DNA from: Punica granatum
Lineage: Eukaryota; Streptophyta; Magnoliopsida; Myrtales; Lythraceae
DNA length: 64,000 bases
Direction of reading: 5' to 3'
NCBI RefSeq assembly: GCF_007655135.1
Contig: NC_045132.1
Span: 17,374,534-17,438,533, forward strand
Position numbers and translations under genes: made by a program. Under the pieces are notes generated by a model. It had not been told where the DNA came from, ran no database searches, and was given only the letters and a program-made list of their open reading frames with translations. This document shows, piece after piece, positions 11,773-24,345 of this stretch. Each line of letters starts with the position of its first letter. Positions within the stretch are counted from its first letter, which is position 1.

Positions 11773-14700
11773 TCACAATGTGTGAGGTTGTTGATCAGGA
11801 GGTAACAATGTGAGAAGGAACCGATGGATCATCTCAAAACTGGTGAACGTTATGACAGCTGCAGGAGTGGTTCGGACTAGGTTGGTGGCACACCCGCGGT
11901 AAAAGCCCGGGACACCCTCCTGTTGGAATACTTTCTTGATGCAGTCAAGCACGCCAGAGTATCGCTTCTCAGAGTGGTTGCCTTGTTCTTGGAGCCTTGA
12001 CCGCACCACCTGCAAGGCAATACGATTACATCAAATAAGCTGCAGCACTCACTTTTATCTCCTTTCTATCTCCTCTCCACCTTTTTCCCCCCTTTGTTTA
12101 ATTGTATAGCGCTTTAACATGGAAACAAAGCGAAAATACGAAGATTGGCCTTTAATTTGGAATGAAAAGGCTAATATATCCGCATTTCATCTTCCAAAAG
12201 CTTTGTTCAAGCAGCAAGCGATGGTTGCAAGATTCCATATAGTGCTAAAGTAGCAGTGCAACTACAACAGATCAGTGGATTGTATTTAGGAACATGTTTA
12301 CATTTGCAACATCTTTTTGGTGTTTATCAATTTGAGGGGCTTTATCCATGCACGAGCAATGAGATTGACGGTATTGGTATACATGTATAACAGGAGCCTT
12401 AGGTTGCATGATCATATTGGTGGAGTTTCAGATTATGCAGGACTAGAAAGGGAGAGTCAGAAATAGTCATATGCAATCAACAAAATCCATGAGTGCAAAC
12501 AATACATGCAAGATCGTGACAAATGCCACAAACACTCTTCCTAGCCTGAACAACCTATATAACTTATGAACTACGACACACATTTCAAAAAGCATAAGTA
12601 AAAGAACAACAATTGAGGAAACGATGGAAAGGAAAAAGAGATGCATTGCTTTGATAATATACCTCGTGTGGGTATGTCAAAGTAGATGCAAATATTTTAG
12701 AGACTGAGGATGCGACAGCAACATCTCTTGCACCAAGTTTATCCATGGTAGTGTTTTCTGTTTGAAAAGAAAATGTGTATCAGCACTAGAATTTAATGCA
12801 TCCATAGATGACAGGAAGTTGGACTAGAACTAACCTTGATCGGCCAAGTAAAGTTTAATTTTCTCGTACGTAGGAAACTGTATGGCAACGTGACTGACAC
12901 CAGCCAGGGCAGGAACAAGACCACTGACAAAACATCACAGTAAATTATATTAGTTTCTTTTCAGGAACATAAGCATAGTACAAAGATAAACCCAGGAGTT
13001 TTGACATGAGATATCGAACCTGTACAATCCACGGATACCCTCCTCGTGCGCTATTCTCCTCAAAGCAGACAATGTGCTCCTATATGGCACAATCCCGGGA
13101 AGCATCTCTTGAGTCTAAAAAGAGGAAAACAAAATGTAACTACTTTCAGGTCCAAGATCCCTATGGTTCAGCTAAGATTAAAATTATCCAACATAACCAT
13201 TTCAACTGATAATTACAAAGCAAAGCATATTTTGTTCATATTTCTTCCATTCAAACCTTTTTCTGTCTCATCAAGATCTGATACAAAATTGGTCACTAAG
13301 TGTTGAAAAAATTTAGAAGTGAGGTCAAAATAATGTTGAGGAAACAAAAAATACCATCAAAGAACCAAACAAATGTACTGGATATAGAAAGGAAAAGGGA
13401 AACATACTCTATATTTATCCTTATACTGATATCTAAATCATGCCAGCATCATTGTGCAACATGTAACTAGATGAAGTCTGAACTCAAAACCATCTCTAAC
13501 AACGCTTTTGAAAATGTTCAAAAAGACATGTACCAGAGGAGATTATTTTATGCAATGATAAAGGAAAGCTGGAGGAAACTGTGGACGGTAATTACAACAG
13601 AAAAGAACAGACTGCTATGGATGGCATCCTACGGCTTTTTTTTCCCATCCCATGACCCGGTGTATACTAGGCAGAAACATAAATTGTATTTATGTGTGTG
13701 TATATAAATATGACTTAACAGACTCACTTGAAGTCTTGTTTTAACAACCCAGAGGGGATTTGTGCCAATTGTTGTAGCAGCACCAGCACCAGAAGCAGCA
13801 ATCATATTTGCACCTACTGACAGATGATTTGTCTCTGCAGGTGCAACAGCATAAGGTTTAAATTAAACCTCACTATTTAAAAATAATTGGGTTTACTTCT
13901 CTGTTCAATCACCAACATAAGATGATCTCAAACTAACCATCCGCACCAAGCAGACTTTTCAGCTGCTCATATATTGTGAAGTACACCTGTGGAACAGAAT
14001 AATGTCACTTAAAGTCATTGAAGAATAAATCAATAAAGAAATATAATCCTCTACATGAAGCAGGGAAACATGTAGTGGGGCTGGTGGTTCATGAATGGAT
14101 CACTAGAATTTCAATAACAAGATGCAATGTACATCTTAAGCAGAATTGAACCTCAATTGGCAAGGCATGCATATTCACAAGTATAATTGCAAAGGAATGA
14201 GCTATATTGCAAACAGTTCATCATCAGTTTGCTTGGATGTTTTGGTCACGACCCTCTCAGCAAATTATCCTCCTCTAGCCCCAGATATCAGCCAATAATA
14301 CTAGTTTCCCGTATAGACCATTCGTTCATACTAGAATTAACAGTACGTGCTCAATGTAATCGCTGTATGAACTATACAACTCCCAGTATCCTGCTTCGAA
14401 CCCAACATGGGTAGCTATGCTAGGAGAAAACTGCAATCAGAAAACCATGGGGGATTGTAATTTGTATATTATCAGAAAAAGCGACCAGGATAATGCCACA
14501 GTTTAGGTTGGGTCTCTTTGTTCTCAAGGATCTCAGAACCGATAAATATTGCCAGTAATGAAGCTTTATCTCCAAAGTTGTCATTAGTTATTTCACTGTT
14601 AGGATCCCAATTATTTGCCACTGGCCTGGAGATGCAATAGCAGATACCCAGCACCGGCAGGTTTTCTTTCATTGCCTAAGGACGGTGATGCTGATAGCAT

Positions 14701-15542
14701 ATTGAATTTGGAAAGTCACTTTGCCTAGAGGGAACACATGACATGCAGGTGGTTGGGATGTAGAGGTTTCAACGCAGTCAAACCGAGGCTAGCAATAGCA
14801 CAAGGCTCGTGATTTAAACCAAATGCATAATAAAGAGGTAATGAGTAAGTGAATGACTCACCGCCCAGTTGGGGAGTAAAGCCAGCACAGTGGGAGCGAG
14901 CCCACGGTACATTCCCCGGATGCCTTCCCTTTGAAATATTTGCTCCAGACTACCAACTATAAGACTCCCTAAACCATACAAAAGACAGGAAAACTGTATA
15001 AGCTTTCTGTTACAAGTATGGTGATAACAACTACTAAAGCCTGATTTCAGCTGCTCGGTTGTAAAAGGAAACAACATGTTCAGCAACCAATCATTCCAAT
15101 AACAGGTGGGGAAAAAGCATAGGCCAAGCAGAAAAGCAAACCTTTGATACTGTCTCTACCGAGGCTTGGCAGCCCATGGACTTGAAATCGAGTCTTAATA
15201 ACATCTAAAGGACACACGAACGTAGCAGCAATAACACCTGCACCAAATTTCACTATTCAGTCAACTGATCAATCACGAAATTTCACCGCAAAGCCAACCA
15301 AGCAGAGACGGGCACGATGTTGGAGCTCAGGCACATGTTTTAGACTCGGGCAATCGTAATTGACCTCGTCAACCACAGTCCTAATGATCAATCCTAACCC
15401 TTTCCTCTCCCTCCTATATGAGGGGAGCGAAAGCAAATGAGAACCGGAAGCGAGGAACGGAACGGAACGGACCGGCAGCGGCGCCGGCTCCGGCGTGGCA
15501 GAGGAGGCCCCGGGAGCTAGGGGCGTGAGCGTCTGTGGACAT
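11773..15542 (-). CDS. NDT1: Mitochondrial carrier family NAD+ transporter (NDT1/NDT2-like), 9 exons, 314 aa
   Basis: Imports NAD+ across an organelle membrane by exchange with adenine nucleotides. Nine coding exons, all with GT-AG borders and matching phases, can be read: 15473-15542, 15142-15237, 14862-14968, 13938-13986, 13728-13834, 13020-13114, 12835-12923, 12663-12757 and 11773-12009. The protein is 314 aa, against about 312 for Arabidopsis NDT1. It has the three carrier repeats, with signatures P33-L-D-V-I-K38, P134-L-W-V-V-K139 and P234-H-E-V-V-R239. The W in repeat 2 is typical of the NAD/folate/FAD/pyrimidine-nucleotide branch. The last exon ([36 protein letters not shown]) closely matches plant NDT proteins from memory. 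The start is the first ATG of a short GC-rich exon. CT-rich 5' untranslated sequence lies above 15542. NDT1 versus NDT2, and mitochondrion versus plastid, cannot be settled from sequence alone. The gene looks intact. Confidence 0.93.
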
Positions 15543-15912
15543 GGCAAAATCCTTGGTCGGCGCAAGCGCGGGAGCGCGAGGATCTCGAAGCGGAGCCGAC
15601 GGAGTCGTCTCTCGAGGCGGAGATTACCGAGGACCAGAGTCGCATGGCCAGAGAAGGAGGGAGCGGAGGGAGTCGCCGGCGGCCGGGGAGAGTCGGTGAC
15701 CGCAGAACCGGACGAAAGGTAAGGCTGGGCGGCGAGCTACTGCTTCGACTCGGCGAGACGCGGAGAGACGGAGACTGAGTCCGCGGGGAAGCTTCGATGA
15801 GATCGAGTGGGATTGGCAATGGCGAAGAAGAGGAGGAGGAGAAGACGAAGAAGGGGTGTTCGTCGTCTCCTTCCTTCCTCCAGTCTCTCTCTCTCTCTCT
15901 CCTCAAATTCAA
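15543..15912 (-). promoter_or_regulatory. Probable 5' untranslated region / promoter of the NAD+ carrier gene
   Basis: The segment upstream of the carrier start is GC-rich for this window and contains a CT microsatellite on the plus strand near 15883-15902, common in plant 5' leaders. Open frames on both strands here are Arg/Ser/Pro-rich and look like by-products of base composition. No TATA box was identified. Confidence 0.45.
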
Positions 15913-18117
15913 TTTCTTTCCCTATCTTTAATTTTATTTATCTTTTTCCATTTATTTGATTAATTATTTTTGGGTCTTTTTAATTCAATTAATTATTATA
16001 TTTTTCTAGGCATTGGTGGAGTCTGAGCTCCCTGTCATCATGGGACCAATCGCTTCAGACCATACGATTCGCCGCAAATGGGACCCACCTTCTCGAGAAT
16101 CGCAGATGCGGAAAATAAACGCTCTGCTTTTTTGTTTTTCTTTTTTATATTAAAAAAAAAGTTGAACACTCAAAAATTAATTGACGGCTGCCAAAAGTGG
16201 TGCATCAGGAAGGGAAAATTTGATGGGAATATAAAATCGGATGGTATTTTATGGATAAAAGATAATTATAGGAAAGTGATAATAGAATAAAAAATGTAAA
16301 GACAATATATTTCTTTATCTCATAAAATTAGAATCGACAAGCTTAATTTAAAAAGGATCTCTAAGTACCAATAGGTATTATTAAACTAAAAACAATATAA
16401 TAACGAAAAGGATTTTCATACTTTTATAATTGGTAATATATATATATATACACACGTACATTATATTACTAATGAAAAATGCATTTAAAAACTAATGATT
16501 AGTGTGCAAGATATAATTTACATGAAAATATACGTGCGGTTATATCTTAAAAAATTATAATTAAATGGAAATATAGAGGGATATAGATGTTCAAAGTTGA
16601 AATGGTATTTTTAGAAAGTAAAAATCAAGAAACACTCTAAAAGATTTATACTTTTGTAGATGTTATAAATTATAAATTATTATAATTTTTATTTTATTAT
16701 TATACATGAAAAGGGGATTTATTGATGAAAATATATATTTAGAATGAAGCGATTAGTGTGAATGCTTAACATGCGCAAAAAAGTACGTGCCCGTTATATT
16801 TTAGAGGAATACATTAGGGAGATAGAACGATGGATTTAGATGTATGCTTTTGAAAGTTTGAAGAGTATTTTTTGGAAAGTAAATGTGAAGCAGAGAGCGG
16901 ATAAGCAGATGGCTAAAAGAATCGCATGGTGAAAAGAGTATAAATAAAAATATGAACATATCAGATTCTCTAGCACCTTTTATGTTGTGATTTTATTTAT
17001 TTTATAGTAGATATAATTAAAATGATTTTTATTATTAAGAAATAGTGATAGAGAGGCATATATATATATATATGCAACGTGTCTTTTTAAATTTAGGAGG
17101 CACAATTTATACTAGTAAGTACGAAATACTTTAATGAATTAGGTATATATTGTTGAATGTCTATAATGCACTATTTCTTCTTTCAACAAACAGTAATATG
17201 AAGGGTCAAGTTATATTAAAATAAAAAATGTCTTCATACATTGAATGAGTGAATATAATAGTGAATGCAATCTAGGAAGATGTCCACGTACATTGAATCG
17301 ACAAAATATGAATTAAGAAAAATGTCTATATACATGGAAGGGTAAAATAGAAATTTGGAAATATGGAGAAATACAATAATGAGTTCTTGACTTTTATATA
17401 TGTAATAGATTTTAGCCTTCAAAACTTTTCATAAAAAATGCTATATCCACGAGCCTTCGTTGTAACCGAAAAAAATGCTAATGCAAGGCTAATACAAAAG
17501 GTAATTTATTATTTAAGAGAGTGTAGCGCTATGACACATTGTCTCGCATGGTAATTAAGAAGTTTCAAGTTCAATATCCAGTGGGACTACTCATGTTCCC
17601 TTATAGCTATATATATATATATATATATTTCATTGTACATGTCCATGACATTCCCTTATAATCACAAAAAGTAATTTATTGACAAAAATATAAAATAATC
17701 AAAATCTTATTTTTATAATAAAAATAAATTTTCGAATTCTAAAGATTAGATAAATGACTACCCTATGAATTCAAATCTGTTATTTTCTCGGTTGTAAGTC
17801 TCTTTATCAAAATTGAAAATGAATTATATAGAGCATTACAAACATATGAATTATTGTTTGCTTTGCAAACCTATGAAAAGTACAATATGAAATAATAATA
17901 ATAAGTATTATTTATGAATCCATATTGAGATTACTCCCCAAGGATCTTCTTAATAAGTATAAATATAAAATAAGGTCTTCCAACCTTATGGATCTTTTAA
18001 TTAGAAACTAAAAAGGTAAAGGAATCATGATTTAAAAAAAATCAATATACAAATTTCAAGACATGAGTGGATAACAAGAAAATTTCATAGCAACATCAAC
18101 CCTTCATATTAGATAAA
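15913..18117. other. Intergenic AT-rich DNA
   Basis: No gene is visible. TA microsatellites lie near 16438-16450, 17056-17073 and 17608-17630. A short piece ccttcgttgtaaccgaaaaa near 17453 matches the 3' end of the SINE at 33006 and may be a SINE relic. The SINE at 17511-17670 is listed separately. Confidence 0.6.
17511..17670 (+). mobile_element. tRNA-derived SINE, family A, with target duplication
   Basis: Box A-like gtgtagcgctatgacac and box B-like agttcaatatcc are followed by the family body, expanded here by a TA microsatellite, and the 3' end ttcccttataatcac plus A tail. The direct repeat gtaatttatt flanks it at 17501-17510 and 17671-17680. Confidence 0.8.
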
Positions 18118-18217
18118 TAAAGACATATACTAGAGACCACGGTAAATGGGATAAAGCTAACGGATGAAATAATTATATATAGTCATTGAAAGGAGAAAAT
18201 CTTCAACGGTCCTTCGC

Positions 18218-18742
18218 AATGCTGACCACTGGTACCAGCCAGTTCGATTGGTAACTGGTGCTTTGACCAATCCGATTCAACTTGTGGACCCAAAGTGCAC
18301 GAATGAACCCAAAGAACCGGCCGATTTTTCAAGGAAATTCATGTGAACCGGCTAGCTCTATGGATTCTTTTTATTTTTAAAAGTTGTCAAAATAGTTATG
18401 ATTGGAGAAGGGATTAAACCTTAGACCTCCAAGTTATTACTTCACCAACTTATCTGATAAGCTATTAACTTTTTATTGTGCACTTTTTACCATTCCTTTA
18501 TAATTTATCTTAGTCACCTTCCTAAATGTCTATTCATTACCATATTTTAATTGTTTTTCTTAGGAATATTGTAATTATTGCATATTTATCAAATTATAAT
18601 TATTTACATTGGTAATATTATTATTTATTTATTAATTAATTAAACGTGTGGTCCGACTCATCGAATTCTCTGTTGAACCCATAAACCTGTGAACCCATGC
18701 TTCGATTGGTTCGATATCCGATCCGGTTTTGATAACACTAAT
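18218..18742. mobile_element. Insertion present only in copy 1 of the duplicated unit
   Basis: Copy 2 near 33545-33560 passes directly from the sequence matching 18190-18215 to the sequence matching 18743-18765, so about 525 bp were inserted here (or lost there). The segment has paired words around cgaaccaatcg/ttggttcgatatccgatccgg and a tail ggttttgataacac seen in plant non-autonomous DNA transposons. No coding capacity and no clear target duplication. Confidence 0.5.
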
Positions 18743-19189
18743 GGTAACGTGATAAGAAAGAACTAATAAAATTCTTAACCTATTGCCTATGTGTTGATAA
18801 GCTCATTTACTCGTTGTACATTTATATTGATATTTCCTCATGTCATATGTGAAGGATATCTCCTAAGAAAGGATAAGGGAGAGATTTCAATTTTCACAAA
18901 AATATTAACTGAGAGGTTGTTATACATTTTTTCTTTTTTTGATATAAACATATGTCGGAATTTAAATATGTCGAAGATTGTTGATCGAGGAAGATTAATT
19001 GAGAAGTTGCTATATAAACCCAAAACGTGACTTGATCCTAGTTATCTTAGACCTCTCTTTATGAATTTTTTTTGTGAAAATAAAATGTAAAATCTCTTAT
19101 TTTAAATATAAGTGTTGAAACAAGTGTCATTATACTGGCCAATGATTTTTTTTAAAGAAAGAATCAGGTATCCTTCTCACATTTCAGAT

Positions 19190-19455
19190 TGATAGCCTTA
19201 TTTGGTTTCACAAATCAATTTTAACTTTAGCTTCAACTATACTTTACTTAACTCCATTTATCTTCAATTCAACAATACAATCATTACTTTCTCTCAACTA
19301 TTCATTATTTTTTTCCAAAATTCAATAACACAATCATTATTTTCTCTCAACTATTTATTACGTTTTCAGATTTTTTCTCATAATTTAACAACACAATCAT
19401 TACAATCCAATTAAAATCAAAACTTAATTATACTTAATTCTAAAACCAAATACAC
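19190..19455. mobile_element. MITE, same family as 9640-9927
   Basis: Carries ttatttggtttcacaaatca at one end and ctaaaaccaaatacac at the other, with internal repeats of acacaatcattac and tttctctcaactattca. It is absent from the matching place in copy 2, which supports a later insertion. Confidence 0.6.
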
Positions 19456-20275
19456 TAGATTTTCCAAATCTTCTTAAACCAAATTACCATTCTTACTGGG
19501 CAAGTGGATTTTGACATTGAATATCTATATCTACATATTCTATATTATGAAATTCGGATTACTCTTATTAGAATTTTCCGTTCATACAAGATGAGCTGTT
19601 ACGCAAACTTTTTCGAGCAAGGAAAATTGCCACATAAGCTACAGATTAAATTTATTATTTCTACCATTAAATAATATTTGGCTCTTTTCTTCTTCGGACT
19701 TTTCTCCTACTAATTCTTTTAGATTCTCAAAAGTTCTTATTCATATTGCTTTCCCATTTCTTCTCTCACTAGTTATCGAAAGTTCTTTTTGAGTTGATAA
19801 TATTTCAGTAAAATTGACGCCCGCACAGTACGCAAGTTATGCGAGTAGTTAATAAGAAAATCGTAGGTTCAGAAAACTTACCATTCTATCAGTTCAACAT
19901 TTTTTTTATTGATATTGGCTCATTTGCTTATAAACTTAATCAAAATTTTATCTTGCTTTTGGTTTTCGAGTAATATAACTTAATTTGATTTTGTATAATG
20001 ATTGCGAGTGTTGAAAAATATATTGATGTGGGAATATACGTATGTATATATAGATGTGAAAATAGATAAAAAATATTATTAATAAAAATTGATATATATA
20101 TATATATGTGAAAAGAGAAAAAAAATTATTATTAAAAGATTAATTATAAAAATAGTTTGAAAAAAAAGGGAAAAAAAAATTGGAGAAAAAGAGAAAAGGA
20201 ATGATTGTGGGAAGGAAGGAAAAAAAGAAAAGGGAGTGGAGAAGAAATATTTAGAAAACAAACGAACCCATAATC
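19456..20275. other. Upstream region of the Myb/SANT gene, no gene seen
   Basis: AT-rich DNA with the start partly matching copy 2 (cttactgggcaagtgg near 19492 against ctcactgggctagtgg near 33819). A TA tract lies near 20094-20106. No open frame of interest. Confidence 0.5.
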
Positions 20276-20585
20276 AGATTATTTGGTTTTACAATCAAGT
20301 TTTTAAATTTTAACTATAACTTTAACTCTACTCACTACACAACAAAAATCAACATTACAATTATTACTTTTCCCCTTTTCTTTAACTTTTAACCATTCAA
20401 TTCAATTTTTAATACTAAAAATTTTCAACTATCCATTACCTTTTTCACAATTCAACAATACAATAATTACTTTCTCTCAACTATTCATTACTATTTCACA
20501 CTTTTTTCATAATTCAACAACACAATTATTACAACTCAATTAAAATCAAAATTAAATTTTATTTAACTCTAAAATCAAACACACA
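20276..20585. mobile_element. MITE, same family as 9640-9927
   Basis: Runs from tatttggttttacaatcaag to ctctaaaatcaaacacaca, with cacaattattacaactcaat inside. It is the approximate reverse complement of the element at 9640-9927. Copy 2 lacks it: there aagaaaatgagaataacaat follows the older flank directly. Confidence 0.6.
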
Positions 20586-20613
20586 GTGAATTCTCCCGGA
20601 GAAGAATAAAAGA

Positions 20614-20799
20614 AAATGAGAATAACAATGTCCAAGACCGAGACAGCAATAACCCCGTCAAGGGTTAGGGTCTTGACTCGTCCGAGGTTTGTGTTTGGCT
20701 CCGCCCCCAAATCGAAGGTAGCGTCCACCTTACCCCGGAAAACCTTATCTACCCGTTCCCCGGCGGCACAATCTATCCCGAGCGACTCTAGAGAAGAAG
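20614..20799 (+). other. Probable 5' exon of the Myb/SANT gene
   Basis: This GC-richer block ends in an excellent splice donor (agaagaag then gtgagt at 20800). It is conserved in copy 2 at 33870-33990 but with indels that break any frame there. It may be a non-coding leader exon. It has an ATG and stays open in one frame, so an upstream coding start cannot be ruled out. The stretch 20800-21429 would then hold intron and further leader. Confidence 0.4.
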
Positions 20800-21429
20800 G
20801 TGAGTGGAAACTATTCCCTGCTACTGTCTCACTCCTCATAGCTCAATCTTCCATATACCCAAAGCAATTCTTCAAATCATCCTTGTGTTTCATGTCGTGT
20901 CTGATCAAGAGCGGTCGTGTTGTTTCTACGTTGAAGAACTGATTTTGGGTGATGGGTCATTTCTTGAAATCACTGATTTGGGTTAAAGTGATGAGTGCGT
21001 GGAAAGCTTATCCAATGAATTGAACCGGATGCTTCTCTTGAATAGAGCAGAGAGCAATGGGATTCCGCAACACTTTGAGCTTGGAAATCCAATATGTCCA
21101 CTTTGTTAATGGGAAAGACGAGACATTCAGGAAGATTTTACCAAACAGGGTTTCAGTTGATGAGAGGTGAACTAAAGCCAGGAAGGAACTTTTGATATAT
21201 TATGGGATGAAAGGAACAAAATCTCATTAAATTATTGGGAAGATTACTTCTTCCATTTTAATGGACGAGTACGCTGTTGCTACCGTTTGTCCGGATTGTC
21301 TACATCCCGAGTTTGGTTGGGGTGGTTATGCTTGCAAGCATTCCAGTACTAGCAGCATGTAAGGAAAAGCAAGCTCAAATGGGTGATCTTTGCAACTGAC
21401 AGTATTTCTGTTATTTGTCCATAGTAAGT

Positions 21430-23270
21430 ATGGGCCTCGAGGCTCGGACTGCCAATGATCGCCTGAGGACTGTTTGGACACCTGAGATGGACCGGTACTT
21501 CATCAATCTTATGCTGGAGCAGGTCAGCAGAGGGAACCGAATTGATGACAACTTGTTCAGCAAGCGAGCCTGGAAGCACATGTTAATGCTGTTCAACGCG
21601 AAATTCAAATCCAACTATGAGAAGGATGTCCTTAAGAACCGCCACAAGTCTCTAAGGAACCTCTACAGGGGTATCAGGAATCTCCTGGACCAGACTGGTT
21701 TCTACTGGGACGAGACCCGACAGATGGTGACCGCTGAGAATAACGTCTGGGATGAGTACATCAAGGTTTTCATGAATCGGTCCCAGTGATGATAGCATTG
21801 TCATTGTTTTCCTTTGCTCTAATCTTCATATTGTTGACATATCTCGTTTCAGGCACATCCTGATGCCCGCTCGTACAGAATCAAGAGCATTCCATATTAC
21901 AGAGATTTATGTCTGATTTATGGAAATTCATCATGTAAACAGAAAGGTTAGTTTTCGCTCCCTTTTGTTTCTTTTTATGTCGAATAACTTCAGTAGGCAT
22001 CAGGCAAAGGAGATTATCTCACTAAAACACACTGCTGATGCTTCAGTTTCATGATTGAAACAGCTAATGTGGAGTCAGAGTCAGAGATGTCATCACATTC
22101 GTTAGATGCTGAAATAGTCGCACCTATCAACCCTGATGGCATCACAGATGGAAGCATGGACTCGCTAAATGATATCGCTATTGATGAGGACTTCAGTATT
22201 TCTCTTCCTGATGGAGTCTCTGGAGCTCCATTGAATGTGAGAACCAGTACAAGCAGCCGTACCCGGACCTACTGGGAGCCTCCGATGGACCGCTACTTTA
22301 TTGACCTCATGATGGATCAAATGCGGAGATGCAACCAGGTAGATGGCATTTTTGTAAAACAGGCATGGAGTGAGATGATTGACTCGTTCAATGCTAAGTT
22401 CGGGTTTGGCTATGAGGTGGATGTCCTGAAAAACCGATACAAGACCCTCAGGCGGCAGTATAATGTGATAAGGAATCTGCTAGAACTGGACGGTTTCTCG
22501 TGGGATGATTCTCGGCAGATGGTGATTGCCGACGATTATGTTTGGCAGGACTATATCAAGGTAAACTCATAAGGCTTCACTTGCGTGCAGCATGGATGGA
22601 CTGTGGTTGCTGATTGGAACACAACTATTTATTTAAAACCAATCCTTTTTCGGGTTTTCATGCTTGTAATTTGCTGAGAAGGAGTCCATTCCAGTTTGGC
22701 ATCTCGACAAATTAAGTTCTGAGCAGTAAGCTTATAATGGCTGTGCAGGCACATACAGATGCACGGCAGTTCATGACCCGGCCAGTCCCTTACTACAAGG
22801 ACCTGTGCATGATATGCCGTGACCTGAGCGCTGATGATCGGGAACTCCTTTTGGCCAGAAGTGTAGATGAACCACGAGCTGAAGATCAGCAGGCATCAAA
22901 GGAGTGTCCATCATCTTCTCCATCAAATCCGGGAGAAGAACAGAGGGACAGCTCGGAAGTACCACTGAAAACGAGCTCGAGGAAGCATTCATTGGACCAG
23001 GACGATCAAGAAAGGCAAGAGAAACGGTTCAACGGAACGCCGATCTCGGTTACACCTTTGTTGGATGTAAGGAAAGAGGACGAGGGCCAAAACTCAATCC
23101 CAGTCGAGGCTGTAGTTGAGGCTGTCCAGGCACTGCCGGATATGGACGATGAGCTCATACTGGATGCATGTGACTTCCTTGAGGATGATAATAAGGCTAA
23201 GACATTCATGGCTTTGGGTGTTAAACTGCGAAAGAAGTGGTTAATACGAAAGCTTCGCCCTGACTTGTAG
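21430..23270 (+). CDS. Two-domain Myb/SANT-like protein (At2g24960 / LIMYB-like), 4 exons, 482 aa
   Basis: Probable nuclear DNA-binding protein of the plant Myb/SANT-like family (PF12776), which includes the L10-interacting MYB protein. Exons 21430-21765, 21853-21946, 22064-22560 and 22749-23270 join in phase with GT-AG borders. Domain 1 covers about residues 12-112 (W16 in VWTPEMDRYF, then KDVLKNRHKSLRNLY) and domain 2 about 210-309 (W214 in YWEPPMDRYF, VDVLKNRYKTLRRQY). Each is followed by the family linker AH.DAR. The C-terminal 170 residues end in a conserved block (LPDMDDELILDACDFLEDD, LRKKWLIRKLR). The start is the first ATG after a likely acceptor (tag at 21424) and matches the short N-termini of relatives. 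The acceptor of exon 3 (at 22063) was chosen because the earlier AG at 22046 would give a stop. Its specific targets are unknown. A decayed paralogue lies at 34238-36128. Confidence 0.88.
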
Positions 23271-23347
23271 ATGCACATTTCACTACTCTTTTGCAGACCA
23301 ATATATTGACATACCGCTTGATCTGAGCAAACAAGACGAATTTTCAT

Positions 23348-23382
<35 letters not shown>

Positions 23383-24345
23383 CATTTTTATATGACTACA
23401 TCGTTTGCTTTCATTTATTTCTGCAAGACCAACCTTTATATAATAATGCAATACTGTTCAATCGCTCGACAAACTATATGCGCACATACAAATTGATTCC
23501 TGAGATCTCTCTGAAAATGAAGAGAAATGAGGTTGCCGAGCCTTTAAACTCGATTAACAAATGCAATCAGAAATCTTCTAACTGCACCCCCGATGCACTT
23601 GAGGTCGACCGCCAACCTGTTATTAATGTTGCATTTGCGCCGAGTATAATAGTGCATGATGTGCTTGTTCTATATCAACCGAGCAGCTATTATTGCATAG
23701 CCGTATTGAATAACTAAATCATCACATCCTCCCGTTCACCGGTATTGGTACTACACTATGTATGTGTTAGCGGGGAGAGGAAGGAGATATCAGAAATGGC
23801 CTCAAAATGCGAGACAGCGGGTCGATACATGGGACACGGTTTATTAATTGCCCTAGTAGTTGATAAGTTATTCAACCTCAAGGTGAGGATATTGAAATGG
23901 CGCATCCGCATTGCACTCTCCTGCTTATATATAAATCTATATAATACAAATCGTGATTTTTTTTTATTAATTGTATTAATTATCGTATTTATGATTATTT
24001 CGAACAATAAAGTAAATAAAAATATATAATTATTAGTTATTCCTACTGAAAAAAATATAGTTATTGATTTAAATCGTAATTTAATCAATACAAAAATATT
24101 ATATCAAATATATATACAACTGATGTTAACTGAATTTTACCAATAAAATTCAGACTAGATTGTACCCCCACGCATTCTGTGACAAGATACCATCACATAA
24201 TCGTTATGCTTCCATGGTTTCATGCTATCAATTTTATGGGAAAGAAAGCATTTTACAAATGAAACTAATTTGTATTCCGCGTTCTCTCATTGTCACGCCC
24301 TTGTCTTTTTGGCACTGAAATAACTTTCCTTCTGCGTGAATGTAG
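23271..24345. other. 3' flank of the Myb/SANT gene and spacer
   Basis: Starts with the 3' untranslated region, then a TA microsatellite at about 23350-23378. The stretch 23386-23930 is conserved in the orphan flank at 32735-33380 and in part at 36220-36450, although no convincing protein frame is shared. 23935-24345 is AT-rich and shows nothing. Confidence 0.55.

Larger units (their letters stand above)
18118..23935 (+). repeat. Myb/SANT gene unit, copy 1 of an eroded tandem array
   Basis: Most non-transposon parts of this span match 33393-36460, and the 3' part also matches 32650-33390. Examples are ccacggtaaa near 18138, aatgagaataacaat near 20614, and the downstream words tatatgactacatcgtttgct near 23390 and aaatgcgagacagcgggtcgata near 23805. 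Copy 1 is longer because a roughly 525-bp insertion (18218-18742) and two MITEs (19190-19455, 20276-20585) sit in it and are absent from copy 2. It carries the only intact coding region of the array. Confidence 0.75.

Noticed and set aside
15517..15912. Long minus-strand frame of 131 codons upstream of the NAD+ carrier
   Set aside because: It overlaps the first carrier exon in another frame, is Ser/Arg/Pro-rich and continues into CT microsatellite; composition explains it.
23745..24029. Small conserved protein downstream of the Myb/SANT gene
   Set aside because: The matching region at 33240-33380 has indels that break the frame, so conservation is better explained by recent duplication of non-coding flank.
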